A program made the translations under genes and the position numbers. Of a DNA stretch of 64,000 nt, positions 55,701 through 64,000 are shown one piece after another. Under the pieces are notes generated by a model. That model was not told the origin of the DNA. It saw nothing but the letters and a program-made list of their open reading frames with translations, and did not search any database. Within the stretch, counting starts at the first letter, position 1; every line of letters starts with the position of its first letter. The stretch is from Kalaharituber pfeilii. Taxonomy: Eukaryota; Ascomycota; Pezizomycetes; Pezizales; Pezizaceae. Location of the stretch: contig WHUZ01000006.1 in NCBI GenBank assembly GCA_015179045.1, positions 1,736,001 through 1,800,000 on the forward strand. Reading direction: 5' to 3'.

Positions 55701-56331
55701 CAGTGTTGCACACTTTTGGTAGTGGTTACTCAGCGAGGACAACTCTTTGAAGCAATATGACATCCGTCATATCAAGCCTCAATACTATGTAGGCTTGCTC
55801 AAGGATTTGACTGAGTATAATAAGACTCTGTGTCTGGAGGATGAGAATTGTCCTGAGAATCGCACCATTGTTTTAAATGCAATGAGTATTCGACCCCTTG
55901 ATGGCTTCGAGGGCAGGGGATATTATTATTGCCTTCCAGATTGTATCCTAGTTCAGGAAGCCCTAGAGTATTGCAGTAGGAACTGGTACATACATTTCCC
56001 TAAACTGAGCATGCACGTCCATCTTTCTGTCTAGATACTTCAGCTCACTCGGTCACTGTCAGATTTGGATGTAGTTTGTTTTAGACTTGCAATAAAATCA
56101 ATACTAACAGGACATAAAACTGGATTACCATTAACACTCTCAGTTACTACATTCGCTCCAAATAGTAGTGGATCAGAACACTGGTCAGCTTAGTGGTAGC
56201 ATTTGTCCCCTTAATGAAGTTTATGGGTCACTGGCATATCGGCAGCAAGTAGGATCCAACAATGTATATGGCAGCCATGATTACACATTGGGAGAGCTAC
56301 TTACCAAACGGTGCTTTCATGTACTTAGGGC
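55700..56331 (+). other. Unassigned stretch with a short open frame
   Basis: An open frame without a convincing start reads DIRHIKPQYYVGLLKDL, DENCPENRTIVLNAMSI and FEGRGYYYCLPDCILVQEA and stops at 56034. I do not recognise it; it may be a relic cut by the LINE insertion on its left. A second short frame ends at 56350 inside the next element's flank. Confidence 0.3.
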
Positions 56332-57792
56332 CACGCGACAACCACTTTGACAGGACGAGCACTTGGAAGCCACTCCGCAAATACAACGTCCCCCCAGCGA
56401 AACCTACATAGATCGAAAGTGCTCAGTGCGCTGAGTCTTTTGATCTAATTTTCATTCCAAAATACCCAACTCCTCAAGTTTCCCCCTTGGGGTGAAGTTT
56501 CGAGGACATATTCAGCTCCCCACTCCGTTGCCAGCACACCAACATCCCTGACTTCTTGGCACTCCCACCATGGATCGGACCAATAGATTCATGGCATTGG
56601 GCAGCCCAGCACCAAAAAACATACCCGCAGGTGCCAAAATAACTCTGGCCAGAAGTACCCGTCTCGAGGCCTCACTATACAAGTCTATTAGCGAACGACT
56701 TGGTGGAGTCAACATGACCTATATGCTTGAAGCAGTGAGAGAAGTCATTGACCACATTGACCAATGTATAGAAGACCAAATGACAAGACCAAACTTCGAA
56801 CCAACGGACAGGTTCCTGGAGGAACTCCGAGTCTTACACCGGTATACCAACGTCCTTGCAACAAGGGTAGGAGGGTACACATGTACAGACCGGCATGCAG
56901 ATATTGTGAAGCATGACTCCAAGGAAAGGGAAACACAAACCGAACCAGAGATACCACCACGGCTGTCATATGCAGCAATTATCTCTCAAAACATTCCACC
57001 AACACCACCGGCCCCTAGAAAGTCTTCCACCCCCTCAGCGCAACCATTAATGAAGGGCAAGAAGGTACCCACGGCCCCCATTCCAACAAATGGGCAGTCT
57101 TCGAAGCCCTCAAAAGCTTCGGAGAAGGCTACAGAAAAGATGACACCTCCCATCTCCATACAAAACCAAAAATTACCTCCCACGCAAGAAGTCAACAAAC
57201 CACAGACCGGGAAGCGACAGTTGAGCCTGCCTCAGTCCGGTCGCGCAATTGTGGTACATGGAATTGCAACAACCAAAAAGATGGGAAAGGTTAGGGACTG
57301 GATGGAGAAGGCGAACCCATGGATGGGGAGTATAGTTGCAGTCCGATGGTTGTTGAAGAAGGAGAGGAGGGAAGGGAAGAAGACCAGCTCGGTCGTAATC
57401 TACCTAAAAGGGGAGGTAGAGTCGGATGGTCAAAAACTAGCGAAGGTAAGGTTGTCTGGGAGATGGCTACACTCGGAATTGTACGAGTGGAATAGAGTGG
57501 GTACAAGAGAGAAGGGGAAGGAGCGAGATGACAGGATGGACATGGATGAAGCAGTGGTAGAGGAGAAGGAAGAGTGCTCCGACAGATGCGAAGGGAGGAT
57601 CATCTGCGGTAACCTCTTTAGCTACGAAATCAACTGCCCAAGACATGGACGTTCTTACATCACGCCATGTCGTTGATGTCATATCAGGGGACGTGTTTGT
57701 ATGTAGTTGCATAGGTGCCTGTCTCCGGGCCATAAGGACTTCGGTCCAGGGACCCTGCCATGGCGAACAGCTGCAAGCGGGGTTACGTGAAA

Positions 57793-57816
<24 letters not shown>
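56332..57816 (+). mobile_element. Complete ORF1-only retroposon (1,485 bp)
   Basis: It is bounded by an 11-bp target duplication GTACTTAGGGC (56321-56331 and 57817-57827). It contains a ~240-bp leader, one intact ORF1, a ~115-bp 3' UTR with the family-A hairpin core (CCCTGCCATGGCGAACAGC, then TGCAAGCGGGG) and 22 A at 57795-57816. There is no endonuclease, RT or RNase H. The layout is that of HAL1-like half-LINEs. Confidence 0.9.
56570..57676 (+). CDS. LINE ORF1-type nucleic-acid-binding protein, intact
   Basis: The ATG lies in a good context (CACCATGG) and starts MDRTNRFMALGSPAPKN; 368 residues. The N-terminal third is helical (LEAVREVIDHIDQCIEDQM), the middle Pro/Lys/Ser-rich and probably disordered. 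The C-terminal part looks like an RRM-type fold (GRAIVVHGIATTKKMGKV, WMGSIVAVRWLLKKERRE, KKTSSVVIYLKGEVESD, VRLSGRWLHSELYEW), as in ORF1/gag-like proteins of Tad-type LINEs. There is no zinc knuckle. Its integrity, with a matching 3' hairpin and target duplication, suggests recent transposition, with RT necessarily supplied in trans. Confidence 0.82.
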   Translation: MDRTNRFMALGSPAPKNIPAGAKITLARSTRLEASLYKSISERLGGVNMTYMLEAVREVIDHIDQCIEDQMTRPNFEPTDRFLEELRVLHRYTNVLATRVGGYTCTDRHADIVKHDSKERETQTEPEIPPRLSYAAIISQNIPPTPPAPRKSSTPSAQPLMKGKKVPTAPIPTNGQSSKPSKASEKATEKMTPPISIQNQKLPPTQEVNKPQTGKRQLSLPQSGRAIVVHGIATTKKMGKVRDWMEKANPWMGSIVAVRWLLKKERREGKKTSSVVIYLKGEVESDGQKLAKVRLSGRWLHSELYEWNRVGTREKGKERDDRMDMDEAVVEEKEECSDRCEGRIICGNLFSYEINCPRHGRSYITPCR

Positions 57817-57823
<7 letters not shown>

Positions 57824-58506
57824 GGGCAGAAGGGCAAAGCTTGGTGTCGTACAACCAGAACCATATAGGAGAAAACTGGGAACTTGTGTGATATGGTTCT
57901 AAGTTAGACAGTATCAAGAACATTTTTCTGGCCTAACTAGATGTACATGATGATCATTGTTAATATGGCATAGCTCAATCAGCAGGAAAGAGGTATTTGT
58001 AAAATAACAGAATAGGTTCGTTATGAAAATGAGAGAACGTATCCTTGCGGTTGATTCTGTGTCAGGGAAACATTATACAGTTCAGTGTCAGCTTACGTAT
58101 TCAATTGACTTGAAGTTTTTTTCAGGGATGAGCACACCTTCTGATATACATGCGTACATTGGGTGCGGAAAAGAATCCTGGTACTGCAATGCATGTGGAG
58201 TGCAGCTTAGTTTCCGTTAAATCCAGGTATAGATCAAAGTTTATTAGTATACGTAGAAAATAGAGGGATAATGCAGGATGCGACATAACCGAATTCCTTG
58301 ATAATCTCACTAATACATTACGAGGCTTCCAGAGCCATACAGATATAGAAAATACATAGCACAGAGTTGCATACAAAACCATGGATCACAATAGCTAAGT
58401 CATTCGGTCTGCCAAGTATGGAGAGTACGAGTGCATGGCCCGCATCATGGTCCCAACTGACATCCGACGGTGTACAGTAAGCCAACTCCGATGAGATCCG
58501 CAATCA
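57817..58506. other. Unassigned stretch
   Basis: No gene is recognised; short open frames only. Confidence 0.35.
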
Positions 58507-59316
58507 TTTTTTTTTTATATATCATTAATCGCGTGCCGCCCTTAGGGCTATGGCGATGTTTAGTTACATAGGAGATAAACGAGACATGGAATGGAATATA
58601 AAGCAAAGTGACATGACATAACCAACGCCCTAAAAATCCGATCCGGTCCCCGTCGTCTCCATCCTCCTTCATGATAAGAAAGTAAGGCAAAGAAAATAAA
58701 GTAAGCCAGGCTTAGTCCTCCAGCTGTTCCAGTAGCCTCACGATTGCTCCCATTTCCTCCTTCGGGGGCCTCGCCAGGCCTTCCCTTCCGTTTGGCCATA
58801 TTCTGTCCTTCCATATCCGGCATTCGTCCAGCAAGTGCTGGGTGGTCTCTTCCCGTTCGCCGCACCACCGGCATTCCGGTCCGTCTGCGTTTCCTATGCT
58901 GTATCGCCATGCACGTAGGCCCTTGACCCCGAGGAGGCCTTTTTTTTTTTTTTTATATCATTACTCGCATGCCGCCCTATGGGCTATGGCGACCCGAGGA
59001 GGCCTGCCAGAGTAGATACTCGTGTGCCTAGGAGCTGCAAGGGTCTGTAGCTCAGCCTCAGGCGATTCCTCTCGTCTGCTCTTTTCTCTTTTGCCTGCTG
59101 GCGGAGTCCGGGTTCGGTGACTTGCTCGTCTTGGTATTGCATGTACGTTCCCGTTTTGGCTGCTCGGTCCGCTTCCGTGTTACCCCTCAAGCCTGTGTGG
59201 CCCTTCACCCACATTGCGGCCACATCGTGGTCCCCGCGGGCTATCCTGTCTGTCTATCGCCACCTTCGAATCGGTGATGATTAGGATCTGGGGCTCCTCG
59301 GACCCCAGTGCTTCAG
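58507..59316 (-). mobile_element. LINE family B, copy 2, 3' part
   Basis: Minus strand: RNase H end (MWVKGHTGLRGNTEADRAAK), linker (RLRLSYRPLQLLGTRVSTLA), zinc finger CRWCGEREETTQHLLDEC, ending with LEQLED and a stop near 58711. The 3' UTR has the family-B hairpin (58523-58556) and a T-run at 58507-58516, i.e. poly(A). It is interrupted by a hairpin-only unit at 58941-58992 and, at 59317, by the MULE. It continues at 62353. Confidence 0.82.
58941..58992 (-). mobile_element. Hairpin-only retroposon, family B, copy B1
   Basis: A 14-nt T-run then ATATCATTACTCGCATGCCG and CCCTATGGGCTATGGCGA (38-nt core), flanked by CCCGAGGAGGCC at 58929-58940 and 58993-59004. It is inserted in the LINE-B coding region between LAGLLG and VKGLRAW. 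Confidence 0.87.
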
Positions 59317-60200
59317 CGGAATGTCTCTGTCCAGTCACTTTCTGACTGGACAGAAGCCAGGATAAGTGACACTAAACTATATATATATCTAAAGCAACCG
59401 CTAAGCTACTAGTACATACAACCCATGCTCGGAGTGCAGGGATAAATTGAAATTATGAAATCTCGTTGAAAAATTTGAATGCCAACGTACATCTCACACT
59501 GCCTTACACAGTTCAAATTGCCTTACCTCACACAACGCATAATAACAATGTCTGCTGCATCTCTCCTACGTGCCCGTGAGATCATTGCCGCTATGCCAGC
59601 TGCATATTTGAAAAAACCGGAGAAGGGTGAAAGTTATGGGCTCAACCCGGGTGCTGCAAAGACCCGATTGCAGGCCTATGCATTTTCGCAAGGCTTCTTG
59701 GTTAGCGCTATTCTTGGTCTCAGTAGCAAGTGGCTCAGAGCAGTCTGGCAGGATCCGGTACAGATGTGCTCACTATAGGGATGCTCCTCGTGACCGGCAT
59801 AGGTTAACAGCTACTGCTGTGACCCAAAAGGAATATAAAGCCACTGGTGGTGTCAGTCAAGATGAGCCAGGAAAAAAGCTTCGCCAGTGGCAGGTATTGG
59901 CAAGTCAAGTTGATACCTAATGTAGAGGTTATAGGTTAATTATTGAGCTCGAGTTAGCATCGCCGCCTAGGCTGCAAATGGGAGGTATATATATCACTAA
60001 AGGCTAGAAAACTCGACGATGGCAGCATGCAAAAAGAGTGGCTACTTGGAGTAAACGAACTCAATCATACTCATGAGATGGCTGAAAATCCCTTTGAATA
60101 TCCTGAGCATTTGGTATTCGACCAAGACTACGAAAAGATCCTTGCAGAAGCTCGTCGTCTTAAGGAAGCAGGTGTTAGCCACATACAATCCAACAATATC

Positions 60201-60266
60201 ACCCTGCCATGGCCAAGTGCTACAAGCGGGGTTATGTGATTAAAAAAAAAAAAAAAAAAAAAAAAA
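60201..60266 (+). mobile_element. Hairpin-only retroposon, family A, copy A2
   Basis: A 41-nt core (ACCCTGCCATGGCC, then TACAAGCGGGGTTATGTG) and 25 A, flanked by AATCCAACAATATC at 60187-60200 and 60265-60278 (12-14 bp). The MULE frame IQSNNI is duplicated on both sides. Confidence 0.9.
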
Positions 60267-60751
60267 TCCAACAATATCCTACTTGCCCCAATTGGACGGA
60301 AGGCCTACTACAACAATAGCAACCAACGTAAGCCAGTGACTGATAGCTCATCACAAACCATAGTACGCATCTTTCAGTTACTAGAGAATGCGAATATGCA
60401 TTGTATACCACGCTATACAATAGTTCAGCAAGAACCTGAGATACACCGCCTAGATGCCCTATTCTTTACATCCAACAGCCAAATTCATCGAGCGAAACGC
60501 TTTGCATCCGGATTTATAATGGAGTTAGATGCTACATTTCGTACTAATAAACATAAGGTGCCTCTTCTGTCAGTTGTCGGAGTTACAAATTCTGGAGCTA
60601 CATTTCTTATTGCATTATGCTTTATTCGTAGTGAGAATACTACTGATATTGAGCATGCATTAAAGGCTATGCAGCAACTAATTTGGAATGACTGCAAGCC
60701 ACCAAGCATATGGTTAACAGATCAAGGGCTAGCTCTACAAACTGCAGTTGC

Positions 60752-60811
60752 TTTTTTTTTTTTTTTTTTTTTTTCACGTGACCCCGCTTGTAGCTGTTCG
60801 CCATGGCAGGG
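60752..60811 (-). mobile_element. Hairpin-only retroposon, family A, copy A3
   Basis: 23 T followed by a 37-nt core (CACGTGACCCCGCTTG, then CCATGGCAGGG), flanked by CAAACTGCAGTTGC at 60738-60751 and 60812-60825 (14 bp, exact). The shortest complete copy. Confidence 0.92.
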
Positions 60812-62352
60812 CAAACTGCAGTTGCAAATATTTATCCCGAGATGCAGCATCAGCTCTGTACATGGCATATGTTTCAAAATATCTGGACCCGAATCTGTAC
60901 AGTACGTAAGGGAATATCTGAGGTCAACAATGAAGAGACTTTGAAGATTGTTCATCAGCGTATTTGGGCTTGGATACAGTGCATATCTTGGGAGACTTTC
61001 GAAAAAGTATTCAATGATATGCAAGCAGCAAGAAGTTTTACTACCTGTGGAGCGTCAATATATTGAGGAGTGTTGGCTTCCTAAAACACATCAAGTGCTT
61101 CAAATTCATACCCGCAACTATAGAAACCTTGGATGCTATAGTACACAGCGTGCAGAAGGACTTCATCCTGCAATCAAGGCATTTTTGGATCCAAGGCATA
61201 ATCTCGATGAAGCCATTCATCATCTAGTAAGTAGTTCTTCTATTTTATACTATGAGCGTGACTAATATATATGTCAAAAGGTACGTTACTTTGATAAAGT
61301 CAGCAATGATACCTTATTTATTGAGAACCGTAGTCGGCTTAAACGTCACTTGCCACTTCATTTAGATGGTACTGGTATTGGAGCATTTTCACAGTTACAG
61401 GGACAGGTTACACTGTATTGCATCGACATACTAAAGCATGAATGGCAAGCTACATCATCTCCTACTTATGAAGCTTCAGATTCTGCCAGAGATATGGGAA
61501 ATATTGCATGTACTACATGCTCAATTATTCTCCAATATGCTATTCCTTGTCACCATTTTCTACGTACATTTTATCTTCTTGAAGAGTCAATACCACTATC
61601 GCTAATCCATCCTTGTTGGCATCTTGACAAGTCAGCATGGGACCCTCATCAACAATGGACTATGACGCTTGATACCACCAAGGCTTCATTACCTGTACCA
61701 CTGGTGACACCTAACCTTTTTCCTGATATTCAAGGCCGGCATAGCTTCGTTCAGACAGCATACAATCTTGAGAACCATTTTGCCGCCCAACCTGCTTATC
61801 TAGTAGCACATCAAGTTCGAGAGTTTCAATATACAGTCTAAGAGTTACAAAATCGTTGGAAAACTCCTAGTTTTCCAACTACTATTTTACCTTCTCCAGA
61901 ACCAAGCTTTCGGACACAGTTTCGAACAGCATCTGGCACACCAACCTCACGTAATCCAAAACGCATTAATTCAGCTCGTGGGCCTACTGGGGCTGAGGTG
62001 GCTGAAGCAGAATTAGCTAAACGTCGAGCTATTCAAGAGCGCGATAATATTGCTAACAATCATACTCAGGATATTATCGTACTGCACTCACGTAAAAAGG
62101 TGGCTGAAGTGCTGGAGCTAGCTGAAGAGATACCAAAGTACGATGATGCAGACAATAACACTCAGGATGTTATTGTTCTATACTCACGCAGGACCTTGGA
62201 ATAAGTGGATCGATGTAGGCATGGGATGTGGACATGGGTTGTATGTACTAGTAGCTTAGCGGTTGCTTTAGATATATATATAGTTTAGCGTCACTTATCC
62301 CGGCTTCTGTCCAGTCAGAAAGTGACTGGACAGAGACATTCCGGTGCTTCAG

Positions 62353-62662
62353 CGATTGCCAGCAATTCAGCGTCATTCACAGTGGCTTTGGTCCCTATGT
62401 ATATAGGGGTGGGAGTTGTGGAGTATGTGCCTGCCCCTGCTCTTCCCTCCATTCTGCTGCTGTCTGTGTATATGCTTGTCCATCCCTCGTCCTCTTCTTC
62501 CGTGATGTGCCATTCCCATTCCTCCTTCTCGGAGTCGGCTGTGAGAGATGGTATGATAGTTAACGGCTTGGGGTCCCCGGGGTGTAAGGGTCCTCTCAGG
62601 ATCGGCAATCATGTCCAACCGGTCATTGCATGTCCCTCCCGACATTGCCGCAGATCTCTCGG
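62353..62662 (-). pseudogene. LINE family B, copy 2, 5' part (RNase H start)
   Basis: Minus strand: SLREGGMGMAHHGRR-type frames alternating with IYTDSSRMEGRAGAG and IGTKATVNDAELLAIAEA. It joins across the MULE to LGSEEPQILIITDSKVAID. It continues briefly beyond the MITE at 62971. 5'-truncated and frameshifted. Confidence 0.75.
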
Positions 62663-62671
62663 ACTGCCAGG

Positions 62672-62961
62672 TAGTGAGCGGCACGAGCTAGCTCGAGCCT
62701 GGATCATAATATTGACAAACTAAACTAAACTAAGCTAAATTTTCAACTTTCTCACTACTATCAGCTAAATTGTGCATTTCGAAGTTGTTGGTAGGTCGGA
62801 ATGAGCTCCAAGTCTCTAATTATTACTATAGTAGGTATTTACAGTTTATGAAACCTTGCACTGGCTAAGCATTTTAGCGAGCTGTCAAGAAAAACACAAG
62901 CATGATCTTGGCTCGTTTGAGCTCGAGCCAGCTCGAGCTGGCTCGGCTCGTGCCGCTCGCT
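62672..62961. mobile_element. hAT-like MITE, 290 bp
   Basis: Terminal inverted repeats TAGTGAGCGGCACGAGC / TAGCGAGCGGCACGAGC with GAGCTCGAGC-type subterminal repeats. The direct repeat CTGCCAGG (8 bp; 9 with a preceding A) lies at 62664-62671 and 62963-62970. Removing it rejoins the LINE-B frame (RALAVREICGN). Confidence 0.72.
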
Positions 62962-63171
62962 ACTGCCAGGGCGCGGTCCATATGCCTTAGCTAGTCATGG
63001 TTTCCAACAGTATGTATTGCATATCTGCCCTTGCTGTATGAAGCCCTCGTCCTCAACAATTGCGAGTATGAGAGGTTCATCTGTAGCTGATTCCGAATTT
63101 CTGTTAGTTCATTTAAAACTGCAAGTTGTACAAGTGATGGTTGGGAGTCTTGGGAAAACAAAATAGTACTA

Positions 63172-63232
63172 TTTTTTTTTTTTTTTTTTTTAATATCAGT
63201 ACTCGCGTGCCGCCCTGTGGGCTATGCCAAGT
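63172..63232 (-). mobile_element. Hairpin-only retroposon, family B, copy B2
   Basis: About 20 T followed by TAATATCAGTACTCGCGTGC and CGCCCTGTGGGCTATGCC, flanked by AAAATAGTACTA and AAAATAGTAGTA (63160-63171, 63233-63244; one mismatch). Confidence 0.78.
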
Positions 63233-63382
63233 AAAATAGTAGTAAATCTAGTAGGATGCATTGTACATATACATGCTAGTCTCGTAAACCAGATCTCCTG
63301 GGACATAAACAGTACTCTATGACTCATACGTACGTGTGTCAATGCTGCGAGGAGAATCTTAGTGCATATCCTCGGGCGAGGA

Positions 63383-63384
<2 letters not shown>

Positions 63385-63417
<33 letters not shown>

Positions 63418-63457
63418 CCACGTGACCCCGCTTGCAGCTGTTCGCCATGGCAGGGCT
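63385..63457 (-). mobile_element. Hairpin-only retroposon, family A, copy A4
   Basis: 33 T then a 40-nt core (CCACGTGACCCCGCTTGC, then CCATGGCAGGGCT), flanked by the exact 13-bp duplication GGGCGAGGACCTT at 63374-63386 and 63458-63470 (two T shared with the tail). Confidence 0.9.
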
Positions 63458-63590
63458 GGGCGAGGACCTTAGCTATAAAGGCTACTTCACATGCAGAAAG
63501 CAGGTAATGAAGCTCCGGAGAAGAGCAATAGGTATCGGAGATGAAAATGGCTGTACTATTAAGGTACAATGGATGACTTTCACTAGCCCA

Positions 63591-63760
63591 GATTCCCAGA
63601 TTCCTAGATCCCAGACTCCCAGATTCCTACACCAGCCACTGCCAAGGACGTCGCAGATTTTTCAGAACCCCTTCCAGATTCCCAGATTCCCAGATTCTGG
63701 CAGACCACACCCCCCCCTCTGCCAGACGGTTTTCGCAGATTCCCAGATTCTCAGACCTAT
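63591..63760. repeat. Imperfect CCCAGATT minisatellite
   Basis: Repeats of GATTCCCAGATTCC-type units, interspersed with unrelated bases. No coding function is seen. Confidence 0.7.
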
Positions 63761-63782
63761 CCACTAAACTCGATTCAGCAAA

Positions 63783-64000
63783 ATGCAACCCATACTGCAT
63801 AATGGTCATGATTATGATGAAGATATCTATATCGCAGTCGGCTTAATAATAGCGCTCTATGGCCTGCAATTACAGCGCGAACGGCGAAATCGCTTCTACC
63901 TGACACGCGTGTGTTTACCACTGCCAACATCCTCAGCTTGGAGTTCTCTATATTACAGTCGCAATGTTAAAGGGTTCATTGTACTATGGGAATAAGTCCA
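63783..64000 (+). pseudogene. PIF/Harbinger-like transposase N-terminus, runs off the window
   Basis: The ATG at 63783 is followed by IALYGLQLQRERRNRFYL, TRVCLPLPTSSAWSSLYYS and RNVKGFIV. The pattern (Arg-rich start, Pro-Trp/Ser-Trp, FI..MG) is like the segment preceding the nuclease domain of DDE_4/Harbinger transposases. The frame ends at 63993, but a one-base change near 63985 would read TMGISP, as expected in the family. The catalytic region lies outside the window, so the assignment is tentative. Confidence 0.45.

Larger units (their letters stand above)
59548..62204 (+). pseudogene. MULE transposase, interrupted
   Basis: The ATG at 59548 (MSAASLLRAREIIAAMPAAY) is followed, after a frame change near 59700, by a FAR1-like segment (RIRYRCAHYRDAPRDRHRL). 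The DDE domain reads FIMELDATFRTNKHKVPLLS, WLTDQGLAL and YSTQRAEGLHPAIKAFL. The C-terminal SWIM-like zinc motif is CTTCSIILQYAIPCHHF. Two hairpin-only retroposons interrupt it (60201-60266 and 60752-60811). Frame changes also occur near 61040 and 61265, with a stop at 61839 before the tail ending at 62204; some of these could be introns. Because the TIRs remain nearly identical, the element moved not long ago, but this copy is now dead. Confidence 0.83.
59317..62343 (+). mobile_element. MULE (Mutator-like) transposon, 3,027 bp
   Basis: The 111-bp terminal inverted repeats begin CGGAATGTCTCTGTCC and differ at about two positions. The 9-bp target duplication GTGCTTCAG is at 59308-59316 and 62344-62352. 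Each TIR contains the hairpin CTGTCCAGTCA-CTTTC-TGACTGGACAG. It is inserted in the RNase H domain of LINE B copy 2 (host resumes AIAEA/LGSEEPQILIITDS). Confidence 0.92.

Noticed and set aside
55700..55712. Target duplication of LINE A (GCAGTGTTGCAC after its poly(A))
   Set aside because: No matching copy found near the presumed LINE start around 43110; only GCAGT recurs, which is too short.
55374..55763. ORFs with poly-Phe or poly-Lys (also near 18165, 60750 and 63320)
   Set aside because: Translations of retroposon poly(A)/poly(T) tails, not genes.
1..64000. tRNA or rRNA genes
   Set aside because: No cloverleaf with A and B boxes or rRNA-like segment was recognised on either strand by eye.

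Overview
Eukaryotic, almost certainly filamentous ascomycete DNA. The evidence is short GT-AG introns with CTAAC/CTGAC-like branch points, an F-box gene, a NACHT-ankyrin NOD-like receptor of the fungal type, and Tad1-like LINEs with RNase H, pogo, MULE, Ty3/Gypsy and PIF-like transposons. The repeat load and long palindromic DNA elements would suit a Pezizomycete (truffle-like), but that placement is inference. The window is host-gene-poor: a membrane-protein C-terminus (1-1117), an F-box gene (1541-4103), a NACHT-ANK receptor (8509-14745) and a serine/proline-rich gene on the minus strand (31132-27051). Almost everything else is transposable elements in nested layers.

Layout. 1-8.5 kb: two host genes, then an AT-rich gene-free stretch with a decayed TIR element. 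8.5-14.7 kb: receptor with nine or ten exons and about 25 near-identical 99-bp ankyrin units carrying many frameshifts. 15.8-17.6 kb: palindromic TA-flanked element. 17.7-21.2 kb: LINE scraps and a gag-like relic split by an 838-bp TIR element. 21.2-26.5 kb: three pogo-type elements abutting at TA dinucleotides. 27-31 kb: host gene whose 5' end meets the 3' end of a LINE. 31-43 kb: LINE pieces, ORF1-only retroposons, palindromic elements and a solo LTR. 43-55.7 kb: a LINE (family A) split by a complete 9.15-kb Ty3/Gypsy element with near-identical LTRs and a 4-bp target duplication. 56.3-57.8 kb: a complete ORF1-only retroposon with an 11-bp target duplication. 58.5-63 kb: a family-B LINE split by a 3.0-kb MULE, which is itself split by two tiny retroposons, and by a hAT-like MITE. 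Right edge: start of a PIF/Harbinger-like transposase.

The most unusual signals are: (1) ultrashort retroposons whose body is only a 37-43 nt hairpin matching the 3' terminus of a resident LINE family, plus poly(A) and 9-16 bp target duplications, with nearly constant 5' ends (two families, A and B); (2) ORF1-only retroposons ending in the same kinds of 3' hairpin, reminiscent of mammalian HAL1; (3) a textbook -1 frameshift signal at the protease/pol junction of the Gypsy element (GGGAAAC directly before TAG, then a hairpin), within a gag/ORF2/PR/pol layout in which every junction is -1; (4) pogo termini built of tandem 18-bp units, seven on one side and two on the other. A plausible unifying view is that LINEs of families A and B supply the reverse transcriptase that mobilises both the ORF1-only and the hairpin-only passengers in trans. 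Start codons given here are ATG chosen by frame and splice logic; exon borders are read by eye and unverified.
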